This document shows, in pieces, positions 1-6,194 of a DNA stretch of 6,915 nt. The first letter of the stretch is position 1, and the number at the start of each line of letters is the position of its first letter. The notes under the pieces are model-generated. The model was given only the letters and a program-made list of their open reading frames with translations, made no database searches and had not been told where the DNA came from. A program made the translations under genes and the position numbers. The stretch comes from 21-14-0-10-32-9 sp964501945 (lineage in GTDB: Archaea; Nanobdellota; Nanobdellia; Woesearchaeales; 21-14-0-10-32-9), in contig CAZCTY010000043.1 of the NCBI GenBank assembly GCA_964501945.1, positions 1 to 6,915 on the forward strand, read 5' to 3'.

Positions 1-1
1 G

Positions 2-49
2 AAGTCTGATTTTACAAAAATAAGGCGCACTGAACATCGTTGCAAATAA
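2..49 (+). CDS. Possible C-terminal tail of an upstream gene (partial)
   Basis: Reading frame 2 is open from the left edge to a TAA at 47-49 and would encode the last 15 residues of a protein (KSDFTKIRRTEHRCK). It ends 23 nt before the preferred ATG of the prenyltransferase gene, which would suit an operon. Sixteen codons are too few to identify a family. Frame 3 is also open at the edge, but only to a TAA at 21-23, so the true frame is uncertain and the stretch could also be non-coding. Confidence 0.25.
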   Translation, partial: KSDFTKIRRTEHRCK

Positions 50-72
50 AAAAAAATAAAAGGAAAGAAAAA

Positions 73-903
73 ATGAACTTAAGAAAAATAATAAAAATAA
101 GCAGACCAAGATTTTGGCTATACCTCGCAGGACCATTCCTACTAGGATATTTCTACGGAATAACAAACCTAGAACAAATAACATGGCAATTTTTCTACAC
201 GCTGTTCTATTTCCTTATTCCTGCAAATATTTACCTATACGGAATAAATGATTACTCCGATAGAGACACAGATGCATATAACAAGAAAAAAACACAAAAA
301 GAACACAGACTACAAAAAAAAGAAACCAAACAACTAATCACATGGCTTGCAATAAGTTTAACGTTACTAATACCAATATTGCTATGGAGCACTATGGGCG
401 GAATAATAATACTCTTTATATGGGTCGCACTATCAAATATGTACAGCGCCCCACCAAGATTCAAAGCAATACCATTCGTTGATTTTCTAAGCAACATACT
501 TTATGTAATGCCTGGACTCTACGCATACTACGAGATGTCAGGCGCACTGCCAAGCCCGCTGATAATACTTGCAGTATTCACATGGGTGTGGGCGATGCAC
601 CTATACTCCGCAGTACCAGATATAAAAGCAGACAAAAAAGCAAAACTACAAACAGCAGCAACAGTTATGGGCGAGAAAAAAAGCTTAATACTATGCACAA
701 TTTTTTGGGCAACATTTGCAACAATAATAACAATAAAAATATTCCCACTCGGAATCATAACAATACTATATCCTGCACTTAGTATATACACAATGAAAAA
801 CATAAAAAAAATAAACAAACTATACTGGTATTACCCCTTCGTAACAGGAATCATAGGATTTATAGGCTTCTGGCACGCAGCACTACAATTAATAAATTTT
901 TAA
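73..903 (+). CDS. UbiA-family membrane prenyltransferase (lycopene elongase-like)
   Basis: This is an intramembrane prenyltransferase that joins an isoprenoid diphosphate to an acceptor. From ATG 73 it has 276 residues, normal for UbiA, and about nine hydrophobic segments. The first Asp-rich motif is NDYSDRDTD (N59, D60, D63, D67), the second is DIKAD (D183, D187); together they bind Mg-diphosphate. The YSAPPRFK signature lies between them. The opening (ISRPRFWLYLAGPFLLG) and SAVPDIKAD followed by TAAT resemble archaeal carotenoid (lycopene elongase/CrtEb-like) members more than menaquinone or heme O enzymes; that subfamily call is from memory of the motifs. ATG 73 is preferred over in-frame TTG 40 because an AAAGGAAAG ribosome site precedes it and the family N-terminus begins here. 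Leu codons are mostly CTA, unlike the genes to the right. A T5 run (897-901) overlaps its end. Acceptor not determinable. Confidence 0.88.
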   Translation: MNLRKIIKISRPRFWLYLAGPFLLGYFYGITNLEQITWQFFYTLFYFLIPANIYLYGINDYSDRDTDAYNKKKTQKEHRLQKKETKQLITWLAISLTLLIPILLWSTMGGIIILFIWVALSNMYSAPPRFKAIPFVDFLSNILYVMPGLYAYYEMSGALPSPLIILAVFTWVWAMHLYSAVPDIKADKKAKLQTAATVMGEKKSLILCTIFWATFATIITIKIFPLGIITILYPALSIYTMKNIKKINKLYWYYPFVTGIIGFIGFWHAALQLINF

Positions 904-933
904 GAAAAGTCGATTTAAGAAATATTTAAGAAA
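899..933 (+). repeat. Three direct copies of TTTAAGAAA upstream of the wHTH-methyltransferase promoter
   Basis: Exact copies of the 9-mer TTTAAGAAA lie at 899-907, 914-922 and 925-933, so their starts are 15 and 11 nt apart. A related TTTATAAAG at 937 forms the TATA box. The array lies between the prenyltransferase stop and the next promoter, overlapping the last codons of the former. An operator for the adjacent winged-HTH protein is a reasonable inference. The low-complexity AT context means chance cannot be excluded. Confidence 0.45.
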
Positions 934-958
934 ATATTTATAAAGAATCAAAAAGGTG
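932..958 (+). promoter_or_regulatory. Archaeal-type promoter and ribosome site of the wHTH-methyltransferase gene
   Basis: TTTATA at 937-942 is a TATA-box match. Its centre is about 28 nt before ATG 968, so transcription would start at or just before that ATG, giving a leaderless or near-leaderless mRNA. AGGTG at 954-958 matches the archaeal anti-Shine-Dalgarno with a 9-nt spacer to ATG 968, which would serve any longer transcript reading through from upstream. Both cues favour ATG 968 over GTG 956. Confidence 0.5.
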
Positions 959-967
959 TTTTTATTG

Positions 968-2035
968 ATGTATCATTTATTTGGCTCAAAGACAAAAAGT
1001 GAAGTAATTATATATTTACTTAACAATCCTTATAAAACTGCTAAAAAAATATCGGATGATACAAATATAAAATATAAGAATTCACATAAAATATTAAAAG
1101 AGTTAATGCAGGAGGGTATTGTCTTAAAAAAACAAAAAAAGTATTATTTAAAAAGTCAATTCATAGAATTCTTAAAAAAACTATCTGATTCTGCATTAAA
1201 AAATTACGCAGATACATTAGTCGTAAAAAATAATTTAGATCTTTATAATACTTTAATAAATTTTTATCCTGAAGAAAAAATTAAAAATAATGTAGATGAA
1301 TTAATAGAAACATGGCTCGTTGAAAAACTAGATGATTGGTATTCGAAAAGTTATGATTTAGAAAATAAAGAATATGAAAGAATTAAAGAATTAATACAGG
1401 AAAAATTTAAAACAAAAAAAATAAAAATACTAGAGGTTGGAAGCGGCACAGGAAGACTTGCAAAAAAACTAGCAAAGACATTTGAAAAAATTAAAGGTAT
1501 AGATATAGAAGAAAAATACATTAAGTACAGCAACAATAAATATAAAATAAAAAACTTAAACTTTGAGAAGGCAAACATAGAAAACTATAAAGAAAAAGAA
1601 AAATATGATGTGATACTATTCTCTTGGATGGGGCTACATTACCAAAAAAATATAGATAAAATAATAAAAAACACAAAAAAACTCATAAAAAAAGACGGCC
1701 TTATAATAATTCTTGACGCATACTACGAAACAGAATATATGAAAATATTACAATTAATAAGAGAAGAAGATATGAGCAAAATAAAACTTTTAAAAGAACA
1801 TCTAAATCAAAAATTAATAAAAGAATTCAAAAACCTAACACAAGAAGTTCTATTAACAAAATATACATTTAAAGAAATACAAGAAGTAATAAACAATTTT
1901 AAAATAGAGCTAACACTCGAAGAATCAAGAATATGGACGAAAGAAGATGAAGAAAAACTAAAAAAATACTTACTAACAAAAAAGCAACCATTAGAAATAG
2001 GTGAAGGATTATGGATAACAAAAATTAACACCTAA
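968..2035 (+). CDS. Winged-HTH / class I SAM-dependent methyltransferase fusion
   Basis: The 355-residue product has two parts. Residues ~1-65 form a winged helix-turn-helix (FGSKTKSEVIIYLL, then TAKKISDDTNI, then a recognition helix ending HKILKELMQEGIV and a YYLK wing). After a helical linker comes a Rossmann methyltransferase from ~150: motif I VGSGTG (V157-G162), motif II acidic residue in GIDIEE (D179), and a motif IV-like strand YDVILFSWMGLHY (~213-225). It should therefore bind DNA and S-adenosylmethionine; the methyl acceptor is unknown. SAM-binding regulators or small-molecule methyltransferases under self-control are both possible. ATG 968 is chosen from the promoter spacing and AGGTG site; GTG 956 would add four residues. 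By hand count TTA supplies 14 of 19 Leu codons up to the linker but 9 of 25 in the methyltransferase part. The gene stands alone between two non-coding stretches. Confidence 0.82.
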   Translation: MYHLFGSKTKSEVIIYLLNNPYKTAKKISDDTNIKYKNSHKILKELMQEGIVLKKQKKYYLKSQFIEFLKKLSDSALKNYADTLVVKNNLDLYNTLINFYPEEKIKNNVDELIETWLVEKLDDWYSKSYDLENKEYERIKELIQEKFKTKKIKILEVGSGTGRLAKKLAKTFEKIKGIDIEEKYIKYSNNKYKIKNLNFEKANIENYKEKEKYDVILFSWMGLHYQKNIDKIIKNTKKLIKKDGLIIILDAYYETEYMKILQLIREEDMSKIKLLKEHLNQKLIKEFKNLTQEVLLTKYTFKEIQEVINNFKIELTLEESRIWTKEDEEKLKKYLLTKKQPLEIGEGLWITKINT

Positions 2036-2333
2036 AAATTTCTAAAAATCTACTAAACAATAGATTTTAGCCTTAAATGCTACCTAAAAACTAAATAATT
2101 CTACGATAAATAAAATTACATAGTAAATGAAAAATTTACGAAAAAACAATCGATAACCGAAAAATAAAACAAAGAAACTGAAAAACATCCGAAAAATTTT
2201 GAAGAATATATTAATAGGATTTCAACCTACCAAAAACATAAGAAAAAATTCAGAAAAAAATCGAAAAAATAAAACAAAAAAAAAACGCTATCTAAACTAA
2301 GTAATTAATCAAAAAATAAGTCATATAATTAGA
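2036..2333. other. Gene-free A-rich spacer
   Basis: No open frame of meaningful length is seen on either strand between the methyltransferase stop and the radical SAM promoter, and no tRNA- or rRNA-like fold was recognised. The + strand is strongly A-rich, with short motifs of the (C/T)CGAAAAA type at 2157, 2189 and 2261. The 14-mer AAAAATAAAACAAA occurs at 2160-2173 and again at 2265-2278. A 6-bp inverted repeat, GTAAAT/ATTTAC, lies at 2123-2128 and 2134-2139. The left end holds a stronger hairpin and the right end a promoter, listed separately. The spacer probably separates two transcription units. Confidence 0.6.
2042..2070 (+). terminator. Candidate transcript-end hairpin after the methyltransferase gene
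   Basis: AAAATCTA (2045-2052) and TAGATTTT (2061-2068) form a perfect 8-bp stem with an 8-nt loop. CTA upstream and AG downstream extend it to about 10 bp with one bulged A. It begins 7 nt after the stop codon. A long U-tract, the usual archaeal termination signal, is absent, so the structure might instead protect the 3' end or be a chance feature of AT-rich DNA. Confidence 0.35.
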
Positions 2334-2359
2334 TTGAAAAATACTTGTGTTAGCGGGAG
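2302..2359 (+). promoter_or_regulatory. Promoter region of the radical SAM gene series
   Basis: ATATAATT at 2323-2330, preceded by the purine-rich AAAAAATAAG (BRE-like), is a plausible TATA box. Initiation about 26 nt downstream, near 2352, would give an 18-nt leader that still contains GGGAG (2355-2359), 10 nt before ATG 2370. This excludes TTG 2334 as the main start, because it lies between TATA box and start site. The palindrome TAATTA occurs at 2302-2307 and again at 2326-2331, overlapping the TATA box, and might be a repressor site. Confidence 0.45.
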
Positions 2360-2369
2360 CTATGTAAAA

Positions 2370-3818
2370 ATGGAAAAAACGCCCTTAATAAAAATAATGC
2401 CTGATGAAGAAAAAATAGGAGAATATACTCTATTTGCAAAAAACATAACAAAAAAAGACAAATCTCTAATTTATGATTTAGTAAAAAAAGAAAACAAAAA
2501 AATAACTAATATTATAACAAACACAGCAATAAATCTTGAATTTTTGAAAAATGATCTGGGTATTAATCAAACAAACATAACAACAAATAATTTAGAAAAA
2601 ATAATGGGTAAAATAAAAACACCTAGTTGGATTAATAAAGAACAAAATTTTCAAAAAATATTAAACCAAGATTACCAAAATATAAAACCTATAACTGCAG
2701 AATTCATAACAACTTTAAACTGCAATTATAGATGCGTGCAATGCGCATATGATGAACCAAAAAAATCACTAGACTTATGGCTTGATGGGGAAAAATTCCA
2801 AGTAGATAAAACTCCTAATAAACACATGACTAAAGAAGATATGGATTTAATTCTAAATAATTTAGCAAAAGGGGGCGTAAAAAACATATTATTTACAGGA
2901 GGGGGAGAACCTTTAATGAACCCTCATACAATCGAAGGAATGAAACAAGCTAAAAAAAATGGAAACGAAGTAGCACTATATACGAACGGAAGACTGCTAA
3001 ATAAAAAACACATAGATGATTTAATAAATATAGACCCATTATTTATAAGAATAAGTATATATGGTGGAGATGAACAAGCACACGCAAACTACACACAAAA
3101 TAAACACGACAGAAACTCATTTAAAAAAGTATTAGAAAATGTTAGTAATCTTTTAATAGAAAAAGAACAAAAAAAATCCAATATAAACATAGGACTGTCT
3201 TATTTATTACACCCTTTAACAATAACTACTTTAGAAGATTTTGCTCAAGAAATAATTAATATGAAGGGCGCAGAACAAATAAATTATGTAAGATTTACTC
3301 CTGCAGTCGATTATTTTACAGGACAACAACACTCTAAACAGCTAATGAATGCAGCATATTCATTAATAGATGAAAAAATAACACCTCTTCTTGAAGAAAA
3401 AGGGGTAAAATCACGACCTTACTATCATAGATTAAATGATTTGCACGCGAAAAAAGATTACACCAACTGCAGAGCATCAGGCTGGTTTGGAGAGATTGGA
3501 CCTGGAGGAGATGTTTATTTGTGTTGTGAAAAATTATTCATACCTGAATATAAAATAGGTAATTTAAAAGAACAAACATTAGATGAAATATGGACGAGCG
3601 AACTAAGACAAGAAATAATAACAAATATTAATCAAAATGATTGTAAAGAATGTCCCACTTTATGTAAACCTCATGAATTAAATAAAATATTCTCAAAAAT
3701 AGAATATAAAAGAAAAAATGGTAAAATAGATGAAGTAAAAAAATGGGCGAATGATTTTTCCGCAATGGCAAAAGATACAAAATATTGCCCTAGCAGATTA
3801 GAAGATTTTCAAAGTTAA
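2370..3818 (+). CDS. Radical SAM/SPASM enzyme with an N-terminal extension
   Basis: The 482-residue protein should cleave S-adenosylmethionine at a [4Fe-4S] cluster to start radical chemistry in the cytoplasm. The cluster motif CNYRCVQC gives C118, C122 and C125 (CX3CX2C); GGGEP (177-181) follows the second strand, then LYTNGR and IRISIYGG match later strands. The C-terminal region looks like SPASM: C367, then G380-X4-C385 with C386 beside it, C425-X2-C428-X3-C432, and a late C473. IGNLKEQTLDEIW is typical of SPASM proteins. The CX2CX5CX3C part of the usual SPASM pattern is shortened here. About 105 residues before the cluster motif match nothing I recognise. SPASM enzymes commonly modify peptides, but some act on nucleosides or sugars; no precursor peptide gene is visible. 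The kinase-like gene starts 6 nt downstream, so co-transcription is likely. Class is firm, substrate unknown. Confidence 0.87.
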   Translation: MEKTPLIKIMPDEEKIGEYTLFAKNITKKDKSLIYDLVKKENKKITNIITNTAINLEFLKNDLGINQTNITTNNLEKIMGKIKTPSWINKEQNFQKILNQDYQNIKPITAEFITTLNCNYRCVQCAYDEPKKSLDLWLDGEKFQVDKTPNKHMTKEDMDLILNNLAKGGVKNILFTGGGEPLMNPHTIEGMKQAKKNGNEVALYTNGRLLNKKHIDDLINIDPLFIRISIYGGDEQAHANYTQNKHDRNSFKKVLENVSNLLIEKEQKKSNINIGLSYLLHPLTITTLEDFAQEIINMKGAEQINYVRFTPAVDYFTGQQHSKQLMNAAYSLIDEKITPLLEEKGVKSRPYYHRLNDLHAKKDYTNCRASGWFGEIGPGGDVYLCCEKLFIPEYKIGNLKEQTLDEIWTSELRQEIITNINQNDCKECPTLCKPHELNKIFSKIEYKRKNGKIDEVKKWANDFSAMAKDTKYCPSRLEDFQS

Positions 3819-3824
3819 ATAAAA

Positions 3825-4574
3825 ATGGCAGATTTTAGTAAACAAGGAATAATAATAATTAAAAACGAAGTGTATAAAAAACACAAAACATTAAATGATG
3901 CTAATCTAGAAGTAAATATAACAAAACTTTACTCAGAAAATGGAATGAAAGAAATAAACACCCTCAAACAAGAAATAGTAACAAGGGATAAAGAAATATT
4001 TATTAAAATGCCATTTATCGAAGGAGTAAGCGCAAGAGACACAAATAATATTAAACTATTAGAAGAATTAGTATTTGATCTTAGCATATTTCATGAACTA
4101 TTTGCAAAAGAAAAAAACAGCCCAAAAGTAATTTATAGAGATGCAATTTTATCAAACTACATATGTGAAAATGAAAATAAATACACACACATAGATTTTT
4201 CATCAAGTAACAAATACGTGCACTGTTTTGATGATCTTGCATTATTATTAAATCCTTTGTGGCATAATTTAGAAAAAACAAAAATACCTTCATTAGTTGA
4301 AAAATACATAGAAAATAGACACATAATATCAAATAAAATAAATAGAAAAGAAATAAAAAACATAAAAAACGAAACAAAAGAAGAAATAAAAAAATATTAC
4401 ATTTTGCAAATAAAAAATATGGAAATTGAAGGATTTTATAATAATCAATTAAAGAAAAAAATAAATGAAATAAATTATGACATCATAAAAAAACAAGATT
4501 TTAAAAAATTTTTAGATTATAGAACATTAAGAGGAAAAATGTATTTAGAAACATGGCGAAAAAATAAAATATAA
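3825..4574 (+). CDS. Small kinase-like phosphotransferase (APH/Bud32-like fold)
   Basis: The 249-residue product shows a degenerate but readable kinase-fold pattern. EVYKK (~15-19) may be the ATP-binding Lys strand and E43 in GMKEINTL the helix-C Glu; IFIKMPFIEG (~58-67) resembles the hinge. YRDAILSN gives the catalytic Asp (D106) and metal-binding Asn (N111); HIDF gives the DFG-like Asp (D124). FDDLALLL (135-142) matches the helix after the loop in aminoglycoside-phosphotransferase and Bud32-type kinases. A glycine-rich loop is not evident, and the last ~90 residues are Lys-rich and helical. A small-molecule kinase is favoured by the metabolic neighbours; an RNA or protein target is possible. 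The gene starts 6 nt after the radical SAM stop with no clear ribosome site, suggesting translation coupled to or following the upstream gene. Confidence 0.68.
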   Translation: MADFSKQGIIIIKNEVYKKHKTLNDANLEVNITKLYSENGMKEINTLKQEIVTRDKEIFIKMPFIEGVSARDTNNIKLLEELVFDLSIFHELFAKEKNSPKVIYRDAILSNYICENENKYTHIDFSSSNKYVHCFDDLALLLNPLWHNLEKTKIPSLVEKYIENRHIISNKINRKEIKNIKNETKEEIKKYYILQIKNMEIEGFYNNQLKKKINEINYDIIKKQDFKKFLDYRTLRGKMYLETWRKNKI

Positions 4575-4583
4575 ATTAAATAA

Positions 4584-4587
4584 GAGG
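4584..4587 (+). promoter_or_regulatory. Strong Shine-Dalgarno site of the degenerate Nudix gene
   Basis: GAGG with the flanking ATTGAT approximates the full archaeal GGAGGTGAT, spaced 9 nt from ATG 4597. It is the clearest ribosome site in the right-hand series and fixes this start. Confidence 0.6.
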
Positions 4588-4596
4588 ATTGATAAA

Positions 4597-5094
4597 ATGA
4601 AAATACAAACATATAAAGATATAAATACTTTCAAACAAAATAATAAACTCGTATTAGATAAAATTTTAGATAAAACACAAGCGCACGATGAACAAAGACT
4701 GCACTTATCGACACATTTATTAATATACAATTTAAGAGAAGAATTTTATTTAAGAAAAAGAAGCGAAACAGAATTAAGATACCCTGGATTATACACGACC
4801 ACAATAGGAACACACGTTGAATTAAATAAAACATACCATTCAACATTAAAACCATTACTCCCAAATAAAAAGATGAATATTAAATATATAGGCGAATTTA
4901 GAGTAAAAGATGAATGGGAAAATGAAATAAATGGACTACACGCGGCATTAGCACTTATCAATTGTTTTCCAGAAGATTTTGATAAAGACAGATACTTTAT
5001 TCCTAAAAAAGAATTAGAATTACTAATAAAAAACAATATGACAACACCTCACTTAGCTCAGGCTTATGAATTATTTAATCGAGAAATAAAATGA
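4597..5094 (+). CDS. Nudix-fold protein with a degenerate, probably inactive Nudix box
   Basis: The 165-residue protein resembles the IPP isomerase/YfcD-like Nudix fold: LHLSTHLLIYN (35-45), a YLRKRS strand (51-56) and YPGLYTTTIGTHVE (62-75). It aligns almost without gaps to the next gene's product, which shares N-x9-KRS, the YP/FP turn, GxHV and the TY dipeptide of the Nudix box. The box itself (71-94) has lost the essentials: the E-equivalent is K78, the RE pair is P86-L87, and the EE pair is N90-K91. Metal-dependent diphosphate hydrolysis is therefore unlikely. It may bind a nucleotide without cutting it, or partner the active neighbour. Its stop codon overlaps the next start (ATGA), pointing to coupled synthesis. 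Fold assignment comes from visible motifs, so a distant alternative remains possible. Confidence 0.7.
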   Translation: MKIQTYKDINTFKQNNKLVLDKILDKTQAHDEQRLHLSTHLLIYNLREEFYLRKRSETELRYPGLYTTTIGTHVELNKTYHSTLKPLLPNKKMNIKYIGEFRVKDEWENEINGLHAALALINCFPEDFDKDRYFIPKKELELLIKNNMTTPHLAQAYELFNREIK

Positions 5095-5585
5095 ATAAAT
5101 TAAATGCAGTAAATGATGCTGATGAAATAATTGGAACATTTAGCTTAGATGAAATAAGATCTAAAAAATTAAGTTATAGATTAATTTCTATCTTTATACT
5201 TAATAAAAAAGGAAATTTACTTATTCAAAAGAGAAGTGCTAATAAAAAAAGATTTCCTTGCTATTATGAAATAGTAGGAGGTCATGTTGATGAAGGTGAG
5301 ACTTATTTAGACGCGGCTAAAAGAGAATTATTTGAAGAATTAAATTTAAATCTTAATTTGACAGAACTTGGAAAAATAAAAATAAATTATGGTGGTGTTT
5401 TTAAATTTGTTATGTTTTATTTGGCAAAGTACAATGAAGAACACATAAAAAATAATTTAATAGAAGTTTCAGAATTTAAATTTGTGTTGCTAAAAGAATT
5501 AGAAATAATGATGAAAAAAGATAAGGTTTTACCTGTATTAATAGAAGGCCTATCTAAGTTTAGAAAAGACTTAAAAAATATGTGA
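5091..5585 (+). CDS. Nudix hydrolase, YfcD/IPP isomerase-like
   Basis: The 164-residue Nudix protein should hydrolyse a nucleoside diphosphate linked to another group, or a related diphosphate, using Mg2+ or Mn2+. LISIFILNKKGNLLIQKRS (31-49) is the typical first strand pair. The Nudix box runs from G64 to L86 with E70, R78-E79 and E82-E83 all present; only the last Gly is replaced by Asn (N85). The length fits a single-domain Nudix protein. The N-terminal ~30 residues (DADEIIGTFSLDEIRSKKLSYR) resemble the leader of YfcD and IPP isomerase-like members. The Cys and Glu acid/base residues of type 1 IPP isomerase are not evident, so hydrolase is favoured over isomerase. It starts within the stop of the degenerate Nudix gene (4-nt overlap). 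Substrate unknown. Confidence 0.87.
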   Translation: MNKLNAVNDADEIIGTFSLDEIRSKKLSYRLISIFILNKKGNLLIQKRSANKKRFPCYYEIVGGHVDEGETYLDAAKRELFEELNLNLNLTELGKIKINYGGVFKFVMFYLAKYNEEHIKNNLIEVSEFKFVLLKELEIMMKKDKVLPVLIEGLSKFRKDLKNM

Positions 5586-5602
5586 TTTAATAACTTAAGA
5601 AA

Positions 5603-6178
5603 ATGAACGCTCTAAAACACGGTGAAATAACTGAGAAAATAGTGGATGAATTAATGAGTGGTAAGGCTCCTGAAATTATAAAAATCGCGGCGCGATATCA
5701 TGATATAGAGAGAGATTTTCCTGATAAAGTTAACACTAAAAATTGCAGGCCTGAAGATTATCTTGCAAGAAAACTATTACATTCTGCAAATAGCGTTAAA
5801 ATTTTCATTAAACACTTCTCAAAAAATTATGATGATGATTTAGTTGAAGATGTACTTTTTTTAATAGCAAGACATGAAATAGGCGGTGATAGAGATGCAC
5901 AAGGAGGCTTGCTGTATGTAAAAGACTACTCAGAAAAATATAATTTAAATGAACTTGCAGATGTGCTATTTTACGCAGATAAACTAACTTTTTTCGAAGC
6001 AGAAATAGAAGAATACTCGAAAAGAGGAGAAGAAAAATTAAAAAACAAAATACTTTTTTCAATAAATAATTTGCCTGAAGATATTTTAAATATAATAAAA
6101 AATAAAAAATATTCAACAAAAGAAATAAAAAATTTAGTCACAAACACGATTGATGAAAAAATAGAAATGAAAAAATAA
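5603..6178 (+). CDS. HD-domain phosphohydrolase
   Basis: The 191-residue product is a metal-dependent HD phosphohydrolase. Candidate metal ligands in order are H6 (LKHGE), H33-D34 (ARYHDIERDFP), H60 (LLHSANS), H91 (IARHEIGGDRD) and D126 (FYADKL). The extra His residues allow a two-metal site. Typical substrates of the superfamily are nucleotides and other phosphomono- or diesters. The start is fixed: an in-frame TAA at 5591-5593 lies four codons upstream of ATG 5603, so the first ligand sits almost at the N-terminus. No good ribosome site is visible; the gap from the Nudix stop is 17 nt. A GC-rich palindrome and a second palindrome fall in the codons just before and within the HD motif. The C-terminal ~50 residues are Lys-rich and helical with no recognisable domain. 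Confidence 0.83.
   Translation: MNALKHGEITEKIVDELMSGKAPEIIKIAARYHDIERDFPDKVNTKNCRPEDYLARKLLHSANSVKIFIKHFSKNYDDDLVEDVLFLIARHEIGGDRDAQGGLLYVKDYSEKYNLNELADVLFYADKLTFFEAEIEEYSKRGEEKLKNKILFSINNLPEDILNIIKNKKYSTKEIKNLVTNTIDEKIEMKK
5684..5706. repeat. Two adjoining palindromes inside the HD gene
   Basis: ATCGCG-G-CGCGAT (5684-5696) is a perfect 6+1+6 inverted repeat, GC-rich against an AT-rich background. It overlaps by two bases ATATCATGATAT (5695-5706), a perfect 12-bp palindrome. They encode IAARYHDI, around the HD metal ligands, so codon constraint alone may explain them. CAGGCCTG (5746-5753) is a third, shorter palindrome nearby. Confidence 0.6.
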
Positions 6179-6194
6179 TACAATAATTCCTAAT

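Noticed and set aside
40..72. TTG 40 as the start of the prenyltransferase
   Set aside because: It would add 11 Lys-rich residues not typical of the family and would overlap the possible upstream gene tail. ATG 73 has a ribosome site and fits the family N-terminus.
252..818. Open frames on the minus strand within the prenyltransferase gene
   Set aside because: They are antisense to a gene with clear family motifs, show no motifs of their own, and are expected from the A-rich codon bias.
2157..2278. Repeated GAAAAATAAAACAAA-like segments as a CRISPR or regulatory array
   Set aside because: Only two near copies of a low-complexity A-rich string about 104 nt apart. There is no regular spacing and no spacer-like unique units.
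2036..2333. A tRNA or structured non-coding RNA in the long gap
   Set aside because: No acceptor-stem pairing, GTTCGA-like T-loop or GC-rich fold was seen. Archaeal structured RNAs usually stand out as GC-rich in such AT-rich DNA.
2334..2369. TTG 2334 as the start of the radical SAM gene
   Set aside because: It lies only a few bases after the TATA-like box, upstream of the expected transcript start. ATG 2370 has GGGAG 10 nt before it.
4081..5036. Hydrophobic minus-strand frames opposite the kinase-like and degenerate Nudix genes
   Set aside because: Lys/Asn/Glu-rich genes produce Phe/Leu/Ser-rich antisense frames that mimic membrane proteins. No start signals or motifs support them.
5091..5585. 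Type 1 isopentenyl diphosphate isomerase identity for the intact Nudix gene
   Set aside because: The catalytic Cys and acid residues specific to IPP isomerase are not apparent, while the canonical Nudix hydrolase glutamates are complete.
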